A DNA stretch of 64,000 nt. Source: Kribbella jiaozuonensis. Its GTDB lineage: Bacteria; Actinomycetota; Actinomycetes; Propionibacteriales; Kribbellaceae. Below the pieces are notes generated by a model that was not told the origin of the DNA, made no database searches, and saw only the letters and a list, made by a program, of their open reading frames with translations. This document shows, in pieces, positions 35,892 through 43,549 of this stretch. The stretch is from positions 1,488,001 to 1,552,000 of the forward strand of contig NZ_SZPZ01000002.1 in assembly GCF_005233875.1 (NCBI RefSeq), written 5' to 3'. Position numbers and translations under genes: made by a program. Within the stretch, counting starts at the first letter, position 1; each line of letters starts with the position of its first letter.

Positions 35892-36503
35892 ATGCGTGAC
35901 CTGAATGCACCGGAGCTCGCGGACGCATCCGCGGACCTGCGCGAGGCGATAGATCGGTGCGGCTACTACCCCGACGTGGTGACCGATTCGCTCGAGGTGG
36001 CGATCGCCGGCGAGCCGATCCGGGCCTACGTGCTGCAGCACGAGCCGACGTTCGACCGCGACGAGGTCCGGCGGCACATCACGATCCTGGCGCTGACCCC
36101 GAGCCGGCTGATCGTCGGCCACACCGACGAACACGCCGCCGACGAACTCATCCGCGCGCCGTACGCGTCGACCTCCACCGAGGCGATCCCGCTGCACCGG
36201 GTGAACGCCGTGGTCGTGAACCGCGTCGTCCCGAATCCGGCCGGCTACGCCTCGGGCAAGGCCGACCCGGCCGTGGCCGGCGCCGGCGAGGTCGTGCTGA
36301 CGATCGGCTGGGGCATGGTCAACCGGATCGACCTCGAGCCGGCCGTCTGCGCCGACCCGAACTGCGAGGCCGACCACGGGTACACCGGCTCGGTCGCGGC
36401 CGACGACATCTCACTGCGGATCAGCGCGGCAGCCGACGGCCCGGCCGGCATCCAGCAGGTGCTCGAGTTCGCCAAGGCACTGTCCTTCGCGACCACCAGG
36501 TAG
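35892..36503 (+). CDS. DUF5998 family protein
   Basis: 203 residues from ATG 35892, with AAGGA 8 bases upstream; the open frame extends 5' but without a ribosome site. The sequence (LREAIDRCGYYPDVVTDSL, then LTPSRLIVGHTDEH) matches the conserved actinobacterial family DUF5998, whose function is unknown. It has no signal or membrane segment. It is followed after 4 bp by a phosphodiesterase-type gene, so the two probably work together. Confidence 0.82.
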   Translation: MRDLNAPELADASADLREAIDRCGYYPDVVTDSLEVAIAGEPIRAYVLQHEPTFDRDEVRRHITILALTPSRLIVGHTDEHAADELIRAPYASTSTEAIPLHRVNAVVVNRVVPNPAGYASGKADPAVAGAGEVVLTIGWGMVNRIDLEPAVCADPNCEADHGYTGSVAADDISLRISAAADGPAGIQQVLEFAKALSFATTR

Positions 36504-36507
36504 TGCC

Positions 36508-37626
36508 GTGATCGTCCCGGTTTCCCCGCAGTACGGCGGCGGATCGCTCGCCGACGTACTGCCGTCGGTTGCCGGTGCGCTGTCGGTGCCGGGGGAGACG
36601 AACGTCCTCGGCCTGCCCGCCGCACCGCGATACGCCGTACTGCTCCTCGACGGCCTCGGGTGGAACCTGCTCCAGCGGTACGCCGACGCCGCGCCGTACC
36701 TGTCGTCGCTGGCCGGCCGTAGCCTCACGGCCGGGGTGCCGTCAACGACCGCTGTGAGTCTGACCAGCCTCGGCACCGGGCTGCCGCCCGGCGCGCACGG
36801 CATCGTCGGCTATACCTCGATCGTTCCGGAGACCGGCGACCTGCTGAACGCGCTGGCCTGGGACGCCCCGGTCGACCCGCGGCGCTGGCAGCCGCACGGC
36901 ACGGTCTTCGATCGAGTAGCGGCCGCCGGTGTGGCGACTCGCAACGTGAGCAAGGCGCGCTTCGACTCGTCGGGGCTGACGGCCGCCGCGTTCCGGGGGA
37001 GTGCACACCGCGGCGCGGACACGGTCGAGGACCGGTTGGACGCGACCCGGTTCGCGAGCCGGGAGGGGAAGTCGTCGCTCGTCTACGTGTACGACTCGCA
37101 GCTCGACTACATCGGCCACCAGCAGGGCTGCGACTCGTGGCAGTGGCAGAAGGAGCTGGCTGCGGCGGACGACTTCGCCTTGCAGGTCCGCTCCGCGTTG
37201 CCACGTGACGCCGTACTGCTCGTCGTCGCCGACCACGGCATGATCGACATCGCGCCCGAGCAGCGCGTGGACATCGACCTCGAGCCGGCGCTGACCGACG
37301 GCGTACGCGTCGTCGGCGGTGAGTCCCGCTTCCGCCACCTGTACTGCGTTCCGGGCGCCGAGCTCGACGTGCTCGCGACCTACAGCGAACGGCTGGGTGA
37401 CAAGGCGCTAGTGCTCTCGCGGACGGATGCGATCGCCCGCGGGTGGTTCGGTCCGGTCGAAGATCGGGTTGCCCCGCGCCTCGGCGATGTCATTGTCGCG
37501 TCGCTGGGTCCGGTGGCACTCGTCGCGTCACGTCGGCACGCCCAAGAGGCGAACCTGATCGGTCTGCACGGCTCGCTGACCGCCGACGAGATGGAGATCC
37601 CGCTCCTCGTCGACGCCGGGAGCTAG
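36508..37626 (+). CDS. Alkaline-phosphatase-superfamily phosphodiesterase/nucleotide pyrophosphatase
   Basis: 372 residues from GTG 36508. The metal-site Asp lies in VLLLDGLGWN and the likely nucleophilic Thr in GVPSTTAVSLTSLGTG, followed by VVADHGMIDI with the second metal site. This is the type I phosphodiesterase/nucleotide pyrophosphatase group. No signal peptide is seen, so it probably acts in the cytosol on a nucleotide or phosphodiester. Its stop shares CTAG with the convergent protease gene. Confidence 0.86.
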   Translation: MIVPVSPQYGGGSLADVLPSVAGALSVPGETNVLGLPAAPRYAVLLLDGLGWNLLQRYADAAPYLSSLAGRSLTAGVPSTTAVSLTSLGTGLPPGAHGIVGYTSIVPETGDLLNALAWDAPVDPRRWQPHGTVFDRVAAAGVATRNVSKARFDSSGLTAAAFRGSAHRGADTVEDRLDATRFASREGKSSLVYVYDSQLDYIGHQQGCDSWQWQKELAAADDFALQVRSALPRDAVLLVVADHGMIDIAPEQRVDIDLEPALTDGVRVVGGESRFRHLYCVPGAELDVLATYSERLGDKALVLSRTDAIARGWFGPVEDRVAPRLGDVIVASLGPVALVASRRHAQEANLIGLHGSLTADEMEIPLLVDAGS

Positions 37627-39284
37627 AAGCTCCAGACGTCCCAGTAGAAAGTGGTGCGCGCGGTCTTGGCGTCGCCGTCGCGGGCGACGACAGTCACCTT
37701 GTAGCGGCCCGAGCCGGGAGTGAGTACGCCGGTGATCCAGCCGCGTTCGGTGTCGATGGACAGGCCGGGCGGGAGGCCGGCGGCCGAGTAGCTGATGTCG
37801 CCCGAGCCACCGGTGCCCTTCATGAGCAGCGGGACCGCGGGGATGCCGCCGACACCGATCTGCTCGGCGGGTTCGGTGATCGCGAGCGCGCCCTGTGGTT
37901 GTGCGCTCGCGGCGCCGACCGCCTCGGCGGCGTCGACGAGACCCTCGCCGTAGAAGGAGTTGTTGGCTGATGGACCGACGCATTCACCGGTCGCGCCGGG
38001 CGGGCAGGCGACGTCGTTGGCCTGCTGGGCAAGTCTGGCTCGCACCTCGGCGACGGACATCTTCGGATTGATGCTGCGCAGGAGGGCCGCGACACCGGCC
38101 ACGTGCGGCGACGCCATCGACGTACCCTCGAGGATCTTGTACCCGCCACCCGGCACGGTCGAGTACACGTCCTCGCCCGGCGCGGCCAGGTTGATCTTGT
38201 TCACCCCGTAGTTCGAGAACTGGGACTTGAGGCCGGTCGGGTCGACCGCCGCGACCACGATCACGCTCGGCAGCTCGGTCGGCAGGCTGAGGCAGTCGTT
38301 CGTGACGGTGCGGGGCGCGGGCGTGGAGTCGTCCGGGCTCGAGTCGTCGCCGCTCTTGTTCGCCAGGTCGGTGTCCTCGTTGCCGGCCGCGGCGACGTTC
38401 ACGACGCCCTTGCTGTCGGAGTACGCGACGGCCCGCCGGACCGCCTCGGCGATCGCGTCCTGGTCCTGGTCCGACGGGCACAGGTACAGCCACGGGTCGA
38501 CGTAGTAGCTGTTGTTCGTGACCGAGACGCCCTTGTCGGCGGCGAACATGAACGCGCAGACCGTGTCCTCCGGGAAGAACAGCTCCTTGCCGGCCTCGGC
38601 AACCCGGATCGACGACACCTTCACCCCGGGCGCGACACCGACCATGCCGACGCCGTTCTTCGCAGCGGCGATCGTCCCGGCGACATGCGTGCCGTGCTCG
38701 CCGACCGGTCGCCACGCGCCCGGCCGGGTGTCGACCTTGCCGTACGCGCAGGACGCCGACTTCGACGCGTCGAAGTTCGCCTTCAGATCCGGGTGCTGGT
38801 CGTCCACGCCGGTGTCGAGTACGGCGACAGTCACGCTCTTCGAGCCCTGGTTCTTCTGCCAGGCCCGGTCGGCGCCGATCTGGGTCATGTCCGAGCGATC
38901 CGTCTCCGGAGCGGCCGTCGCGGTCTCGGGGACCGCGGACGGGATCGCCGGGTTCCCGACATCGGCCGGGAGGTCCGTCGTACGGGTTGCTCCGGCCTTC
39001 TGGACGCCGTCGACGCCGCGCATCTTGGTGGCGAAATCGGGAGCGGTCGAATGCGCCACGATCACGCCGATGGCGTCGTACGTTGCATAGACCGTGCCGC
39101 CGTTCTGGGTGACGGCTCCGGTGACCTTTCCGGTCTGGTTCGGCTGGGTGATCACGAAGTACGCACGGAGTCCTGCTTCGGCCCGGACCGGCGCCGCACC
39201 GGCCGGCAGGGTGGCGGTGGCGACCGTCAGACAGGTCGCGAGAAGGAGAAGCAGAGCTTTGCGCACGATCCATTCAAACCGCAT
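37623..39284 (-). CDS. Secreted subtilisin-like serine protease (S8)
   Basis: 553 residues with a signal peptide (IVRKALLLLLATCLTVATA), an inhibitor_I9-like propeptide (about 40-105) and the S8 catalytic domain: Asp157 (VAVLDTGVDDQHPDL), His197 (GEHGTHVAGT), Asn302 (AAAGNED) and Ser389 (EGTSMASPHVAG). After residue 465 there is an Ig-like C-terminal domain of about 85 residues (PAEQIGVGGIPAVPLL). It should be activated by propeptide removal outside the cell and degrade protein. It is divergent from the thymidine kinase gene. Confidence 0.92.
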   Translation of the reverse strand: MRFEWIVRKALLLLLATCLTVATATLPAGAAPVRAEAGLRAYFVITQPNQTGKVTGAVTQNGGTVYATYDAIGVIVAHSTAPDFATKMRGVDGVQKAGATRTTDLPADVGNPAIPSAVPETATAAPETDRSDMTQIGADRAWQKNQGSKSVTVAVLDTGVDDQHPDLKANFDASKSASCAYGKVDTRPGAWRPVGEHGTHVAGTIAAAKNGVGMVGVAPGVKVSSIRVAEAGKELFFPEDTVCAFMFAADKGVSVTNNSYYVDPWLYLCPSDQDQDAIAEAVRRAVAYSDSKGVVNVAAAGNEDTDLANKSGDDSSPDDSTPAPRTVTNDCLSLPTELPSVIVVAAVDPTGLKSQFSNYGVNKINLAAPGEDVYSTVPGGGYKILEGTSMASPHVAGVAALLRSINPKMSVAEVRARLAQQANDVACPPGATGECVGPSANNSFYGEGLVDAAEAVGAASAQPQGALAITEPAEQIGVGGIPAVPLLMKGTGGSGDISYSAAGLPPGLSIDTERGWITGVLTPGSGRYKVTVVARDGDAKTARTTFYWDVWSF

Positions 39285-39364
39285 GGAGGCTCAGAACCAA
39301 AGCCGCCCCGGACGACACACCCCGGCGTGCGGTACGGACCACTGACTTGGCAGGATGTTCGCCC

Positions 39365-40018
39365 GTGGCTGAGCTCCTCTATTTCACCGGGACCATGGAC
39401 TGCGGGAAGTCGACGCTGGCCCTCCAGATGGATCACAACCACAAGGCGCGAGGACGGCTCGGCCGGATCTTCACCAGCCACGACCGCGCGGGCGAGTCGG
39501 TGCTCTCGTCCCGGCTCGGACTGTCCGCGGACGCGGTCGAGGTACGGCCGGACTTCGACTTCTGGGACTACGTCGTCAACGAGCTCACCCAGGGCGGCCG
39601 GATCGACTACGCGGTGTGCGACGAGGCGCAGTTCTACAGCCCGCTGCAGATCGAGCAGCTGGCGCGACTCGTCGACGAACTGCAGATCGACGTGTTCTGC
39701 TTCGGGATCCTGACCGACTTCCGGGCCACGTTGTTCCCGGGCTCGGCGCGGCTGGTCGAGCTTGCCGACCGGATGGAGCTGCTGCAGGTCGAGGCGTTGT
39801 GCTGGTGCGGTGAACGGGCCACACACAACGCCCGTACGATCGGTGGGGAGATGGTGACCGAGGGCGAGCAGTTGGTGGTGGGTGACATGGTGACGCGGGA
39901 TCTCGAGCCCGCGTACGAGGTCCTTTGCCGCCGGCATCACCGTCGCCGGCTCACCCAGGCCCGCGCCCGGGCCACCCTGTCACCGGAAGTCCTGCCGTTC
40001 GGAGGAGCCGCTTCATGA
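39365..40018 (+). CDS. tdk: Thymidine kinase (type II)
   Basis: 217 residues from GTG 39365, with AGGA 9 bases upstream; a TTG start at 39347 would overlap that site. Walker A is GTMDCGKST, the catalytic Glu lies in VCDEAQFYS, and the C-terminal lasso domain has the structural zinc Cys pair CWCGE and a later LCRRHH. It phosphorylates thymidine in nucleoside salvage. The stop overlaps the rhodanese start (ATGA). Confidence 0.92.
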   Translation: MAELLYFTGTMDCGKSTLALQMDHNHKARGRLGRIFTSHDRAGESVLSSRLGLSADAVEVRPDFDFWDYVVNELTQGGRIDYAVCDEAQFYSPLQIEQLARLVDELQIDVFCFGILTDFRATLFPGSARLVELADRMELLQVEALCWCGERATHNARTIGGEMVTEGEQLVVGDMVTRDLEPAYEVLCRRHHRRRLTQARARATLSPEVLPFGGAAS

Positions 40019-40881
40019 GCCCGTTGATCACCGTTGACGAACTGCGCGCACTGTCGCCCGTGCTCGTGGACGTGACGTGGAACCTGGCAGGTCCGCCCGG
40101 CAAGGAGGCGTACGACGGGGGTCACCTGCCCGGCGCGTACTTCGTCGACCTCGACACCGAGCTTGCCGGCCCGCCCGGTCCCGGCCGCCATCCGTTGCCC
40201 GACGCAACCACCGTCACCGCGACGTTCCACCGGCTCGGCATCACGTCGGCCGACACCCCGGTCGTCGTGTACGACGCGGCGAACTCGATGTCCGCTGCGC
40301 GCGCGTGGTGGATCTTCCGCTACTTCGGCCTGACCAACGTCCGCGTCCTCGACGGCGGCCTGGCCGCGTGGAAGGCCGCCGGGGGAGAGGTAACCACCGA
40401 AGCCCCCACCGAAGCAGCCGACGCCGCGACCAGCGAGGCGACTGGCGACAGCGCGCCCGGAGGGGCCGCCGCGTTTGCGGCCACGCCCGGCCATCTGCCC
40501 GTCCTCGACGCCGAGGGCGCGGCCGAGGTGGCCGCGAAGGGGATCCTGCTGGACGCGCGCGCTCCCCAACGCTTCGCCGGCGACGTAGAACCCATGGACC
40601 CGGTAGCCGGACACATCCCCGGCGCCACCAACGCCCCGACGACCGCGAACGTCGACGAATCGGGCCGCTTCCTCCCCGCCGCCGACCTCCGCACCCGCTT
40701 CGAGAACCTGGGCGTCGCACCGGACGGCGACACCGCCGTCTACTGCGGCTCCGGCGTGACCGCCACCCACGAAGCCCTCGCCCTGGAAACAGCCGGCCTC
40801 CCGGCGACCGTCTACATCGGCAGCTGGTCCGACTGGATCACCGACCCCACCCGCCCGATAGCCACGGGATCAGGGGACTAG
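40015..40881 (+). CDS. Thiosulfate/3-mercaptopyruvate sulfurtransferase, tandem rhodanese
   Basis: 288 residues from ATG 40015 (GGAGGAG 7 bases upstream), overlapping the thymidine kinase stop. An N-terminal inactive rhodanese domain (about 5-125, ending YFGLTNVRVLDGGLAAWK) is joined by an Ala/Thr-rich linker to the active domain, whose Cys244 lies in VYCGSGVTA. The CGSGVTA loop is typical of 3-mercaptopyruvate sulfurtransferases and of actinobacterial SseA. It transfers sulfur to cyanide or thiols in the cytosol. The 3' end overlaps the convergent gene by 12 bp. Confidence 0.9.
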   Translation: MSPLITVDELRALSPVLVDVTWNLAGPPGKEAYDGGHLPGAYFVDLDTELAGPPGPGRHPLPDATTVTATFHRLGITSADTPVVVYDAANSMSAARAWWIFRYFGLTNVRVLDGGLAAWKAAGGEVTTEAPTEAADAATSEATGDSAPGGAAAFAATPGHLPVLDAEGAAEVAAKGILLDARAPQRFAGDVEPMDPVAGHIPGATNAPTTANVDESGRFLPAADLRTRFENLGVAPDGDTAVYCGSGVTATHEALALETAGLPATVYIGSWSDWITDPTRPIATGSGD

Positions 40882-41790
40882 TACGACGCGTTCGCCGGGT
40901 GCGGCCGGCTCGGCCCACGCCTTTCCGACCTCTGCTAGCGGGACCGGCCGCGCGTTGATCGCCAGCTCGCCTGACGTGATCAGCGCGGCCAACTGAGGGA
41001 GCTCCGCGAGGATGTCGCGGCCGGAGACCGAGCCCTGGCCGCTGCCGATGACGGTCAGCGCGGCCGCCCGGAGCAGGTACGAGGGCAGCGTCAGCTCGCG
41101 CGCGGCCATCGAGCCGATCTGGATCCAGGTCAGCGGAAGCGCCCGGTCGGAGCGCGCGTGCAGGATCGCGGACATCGCCTGCTCGGTCGGCTCACCCCAC
41201 AGATAATCGAGCACCACGCCGACGTCTGCAGCGACCGCGCCCACAGCATCGAGGCCGACCGCTTCATCGGCGCCCAGGCTCGGAAGCAACTTCAGCCGCT
41301 CAGGATCACGCCCCACGCCGATCACGTTCGACGCGCCAAGGTGCTTGACGATCTGTACGGCGAGCTGTCCCGCGTTCCCGGTCGCGCCGAGGACGAGCAC
41401 CGACCCGCCCTGGAACTTCGCCCGCCGCCGGAGCGCGATCCACGACGACATCGCCGGATTCATCCCGGCCGCGACCGCCACCGGATCGGTGCCCTCAGGC
41501 AGTACGACGGCACGACGGCGATCGACGGCCGCCCGCTCCGCCATCGTTCCCGTCGTGTTGTCGTCGGCAACGAAGTACAGCAACTCACCCTCGGCGGTCC
41601 GCGCGACTCCGTCGATACCGGGGACCATCGGAAGGGAGCCCTCGGACGTGTAGTGCGTCCCGTTCGCCGCCGACCGGACCCGCGGATGCAGGCCCGCGGC
41701 AACGACCTCCAGGACATCGGAGCCGGTCGGCTCGGGGAACACGTCGTACGTCGGCGGTTCGTCGAACGACCGGACCACGGCTGCGTACAT
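40870..41790 (-). CDS. Zinc-binding-alcohol-dehydrogenase-family (quinone oxidoreductase-like) protein
   Basis: 306 residues from the ATG at 41790, with GAGGTG 5 bases upstream. The open frame continues to 42630, but that is antisense to MarR and the DUF4185 gene. The N-terminal GroES-like domain (MVPGIDGVAR) and the Rossmann motif (VLVLGATGNAGQLAVQIVKHLGA) mark a medium-chain dehydrogenase. The zinc ligands are absent, as in NADPH:quinone oxidoreductases. It is divergent from a MarR regulator, with paired MarR-like operators in the gap, so it probably reduces an electrophile or quinone. Confidence 0.87.
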   Translation of the reverse strand: MYAAVVRSFDEPPTYDVFPEPTGSDVLEVVAAGLHPRVRSAANGTHYTSEGSLPMVPGIDGVARTAEGELLYFVADDNTTGTMAERAAVDRRRAVVLPEGTDPVAVAAGMNPAMSSWIALRRRAKFQGGSVLVLGATGNAGQLAVQIVKHLGASNVIGVGRDPERLKLLPSLGADEAVGLDAVGAVAADVGVVLDYLWGEPTEQAMSAILHARSDRALPLTWIQIGSMAARELTLPSYLLRAAALTVIGSGQGSVSGRDILAELPQLAALITSGELAINARPVPLAEVGKAWAEPAAPGERVVLVP

Positions 41791-41806
41791 CAGGCACCTC
41801 ACCAAG

Positions 41807-41826
41807 TAGTTTGTCTCGCGTACTAC
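41807..41826. promoter_or_regulatory. MarR operator candidate, copy 1
   Basis: TAGTTTGTCTCGCGTACTAC, matched by a copy 30 bp downstream at 16 of 20 bases. The outer GTAGT (41806-41810) and ACTAC form an inverted repeat. It lies 17 bp before the oxidoreductase start codon on the minus strand. It is probably bound by the MarR protein at 41876. Confidence 0.6.
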
Positions 41827-41836
41827 TGTGCGACGA

Positions 41837-41856
41837 TAGTTTGTGCCACGTACCAC
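41837..41856. promoter_or_regulatory. MarR operator candidate, copy 2
   Basis: TAGTTTGTGCCACGTACCAC, the second copy of the 20-bp motif at 41807, on the same face of the helix (30-bp step). It lies 20 bp before the MarR ATG. It is less symmetric than copy 1. Two sites in an 85-bp divergent gap would let one regulator control both genes. Confidence 0.6.
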
Positions 41857-41875
41857 GTCAACTAGACTCCGGGGC

Positions 41876-42274
41876 ATGAACACCGTGGACGCCCTCGTGC
41901 AGCTGTCGTTCCAGGTCCAGCGCATCCTCGCCGCGGTCGGCGCCGAGCACGACCTGTCGATCATCCAGATCCGGCTGCTCGGGATCCTCCGCGACCGGCA
42001 GCCCGGCATGCTCGAGCTCGGCCAGCATCTCGGCCTCGACAAGTCCTCGATCACCGGCCTGGTCTCGCGGGCGGAGAAGCGCGGCCTGGTCCGGCGGACG
42101 CCGTCGCCGCACGACGGTCGCGGCGTACTCGTCGCCCTCACTCCGGCCGGCCGGCGTCTCGCCGAGGACGGCGAAATGCAGATCACCCGCCGCATCACGG
42201 AACTGACCAAGGCCTTGAACGCGACCCAGCGGAAGCAGTTCACCCAGCTGGCGTCGGTGTTGGTCAACCCTTGA
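41876..42274 (+). CDS. MarR family transcriptional regulator
   Basis: 132 residues from ATG 41876; an in-frame extension to 41843 lies inside the operator region and is unlikely. The winged helix covers the centre (HDLSIIQIRLLGILRD, LDKSSITGLVSRAEKRGLVRR, then the wing SPHDGRGVLVALT). It is divergent from the oxidoreductase at 40870 and probably represses it and itself, released by a phenolic or quinone ligand. Confidence 0.92.
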   Translation: MNTVDALVQLSFQVQRILAAVGAEHDLSIIQIRLLGILRDRQPGMLELGQHLGLDKSSITGLVSRAEKRGLVRRTPSPHDGRGVLVALTPAGRRLAEDGEMQITRRITELTKALNATQRKQFTQLASVLVNP

Positions 42275-42337
42275 CATAGACGCGCAGCTGCAGGAGAGTC
42301 AGAAATCGATTTCCCACCCGCCCCTGGGAGGCATTCG

Positions 42338-43393
42338 ATGATGAAGCGATCCACGTTCCTGCGCGGCGCGCTCGGCGCCGGCCTACTCGCCGCCGTACCG
42401 TCCAGAGCTCTCGCCGGCACCCAAGCCGTGCTGACGAACAAGGTGGCCGACCTGACCGGCCCGGGTCTGACCGACCGGTTCCGGATGGCTGCGACCGACC
42501 TCGGCATTCCAGCGCGTACGCCGGACGGGCGGCTGCTGTTCATGTTCGGGGACACGTTCGAGCAGCCCGCTGTCGGCGGGGGATGGTGGCGGTCGCCGGT
42601 CGCGTTGTGGTCGACGACGACGGATCTCAACAGCGGCGTGAAGTGGTCGGGGGCGGTCGGGGGAGACGCGGCGCAGCAGTTGTGGGACTACCCGCACGAC
42701 AATCCGACGTTCTCGACCGTGCTGCCGTCGGACGTGATCACGATCGGCGGGTCGATGTACCTGCACGCGATGGTGAACAAGGGTCTTGGGAACGTCGTGT
42801 GGACGGAGATCTGGCGGTCGGACAACTCCGGCGCGAGCTGGTATCACACAGGTGCGAAGTTCGACCCGAACATCGACGGCGGGCTGTTCCAGCTGCTGAC
42901 CTGGGGGCTGGGGAACGACGGGTACGTGTACGTCTACTCGACCGGTTTCCAGCGCGACAAGCCGATCATCCTCAAGCGCGTCCGCGCCGACCAGATCGCG
43001 AACCCGGCGGCGTACGAGCCGTGGGGGTACCGCGACGGGGTCTGGGCGTGGGGCAATCCCGCGACGCCGATCCTGACCGGGAGCTTCGGCGAGATGAGCC
43101 TGCGCCCGCTCGGCGGCAAATGGATCCTGACCTGGTTCAACGCCGGCGACTACCGCATCGACGGCATCATCATGGACACGCCGACGTCGAACCTGTACAC
43201 GGCGTACCGCCAGACCTTGATCTACGGCGGCAACTGGGGCTCCGAGGACGACAACCACGTGGCCCAGCTGTACGGCGGCTACATCATCCCCGGATCCACC
43301 CTGTCCGACCTGCATCTGTCGGTCAGCCAATGGAACACCGCCAACGGCTGGCCGTACCACGTCATGCAATTCCGCATCCGCGGCTTCGGCTAG
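42338..43393 (+). CDS. Secreted DUF4185 protein (GH183-like, candidate endo-D-arabinanase)
   Basis: 351 residues with an N-terminal export signal (KRSTFLRGALGAGLLAAVPS...ALA; a KR rather than RR pair) and GGGAGG 7 bases before the ATG. The body is a five-bladed-propeller-like DUF4185 domain (RLLFMFGDTFEQPAVGGGWW, HDNPTFSTVL, NDGYVYVYSTGF, GGYIIPGSTLSDL). Part of DUF4185 has been reclassified as GH183 endo-D-arabinanases acting on mycobacterial arabinan. The catalytic specificity here is inferred. It lies just upstream of the ABC operon at 43550, which has its own promoter, and may belong to the same locus. Confidence 0.78.
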   Translation: MMKRSTFLRGALGAGLLAAVPSRALAGTQAVLTNKVADLTGPGLTDRFRMAATDLGIPARTPDGRLLFMFGDTFEQPAVGGGWWRSPVALWSTTTDLNSGVKWSGAVGGDAAQQLWDYPHDNPTFSTVLPSDVITIGGSMYLHAMVNKGLGNVVWTEIWRSDNSGASWYHTGAKFDPNIDGGLFQLLTWGLGNDGYVYVYSTGFQRDKPIILKRVRADQIANPAAYEPWGYRDGVWAWGNPATPILTGSFGEMSLRPLGGKWILTWFNAGDYRIDGIIMDTPTSNLYTAYRQTLIYGGNWGSEDDNHVAQLYGGYIIPGSTLSDLHLSVSQWNTANGWPYHVMQFRIRGFG

Positions 43394-43454
43394 AGCGCCC
43401 AGCTCCCTCCGGCGTCGTTGCGCAAGCGTTATCGCATGGAGGGCTGTCAAGGTC

Positions 43455-43484
43455 TTGAGTTAGTAACACGCTTGGTTTAACTTA
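43455..43484 (+). promoter_or_regulatory. Promoter-operator of the ABC/SDR/enolase operon
   Basis: A -35 box TTGAGT (43455-43460) and a -10-like TTAACT (43477-43482), 16 bases apart, enclose an imperfect palindrome (43460-43484) with arms TTAGTAACAC and GTTTAACTTA around GCTTG. The same block, 29 of 31 bases, occurs before the beta-helix gene at 55719-55748. Location over the spacer of the promoter suits repression by the ROK protein at 48935. A TTGCGCAA palindrome 43420-43427 lies further upstream. Confidence 0.7.
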
Positions 43485-43549
43485 CTCGGGACCTGGCCGG
43501 TGTGTGGCTCAGAGCACATCGGCGGCATCCGGAAACCTGAGGAGTTCCG

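Noticed and set aside
40870..42630. 586-codon leftward frame
   Set aside because: The oxidoreductase starts at 41790; the extension is antisense to MarR and the DUF4185 gene.
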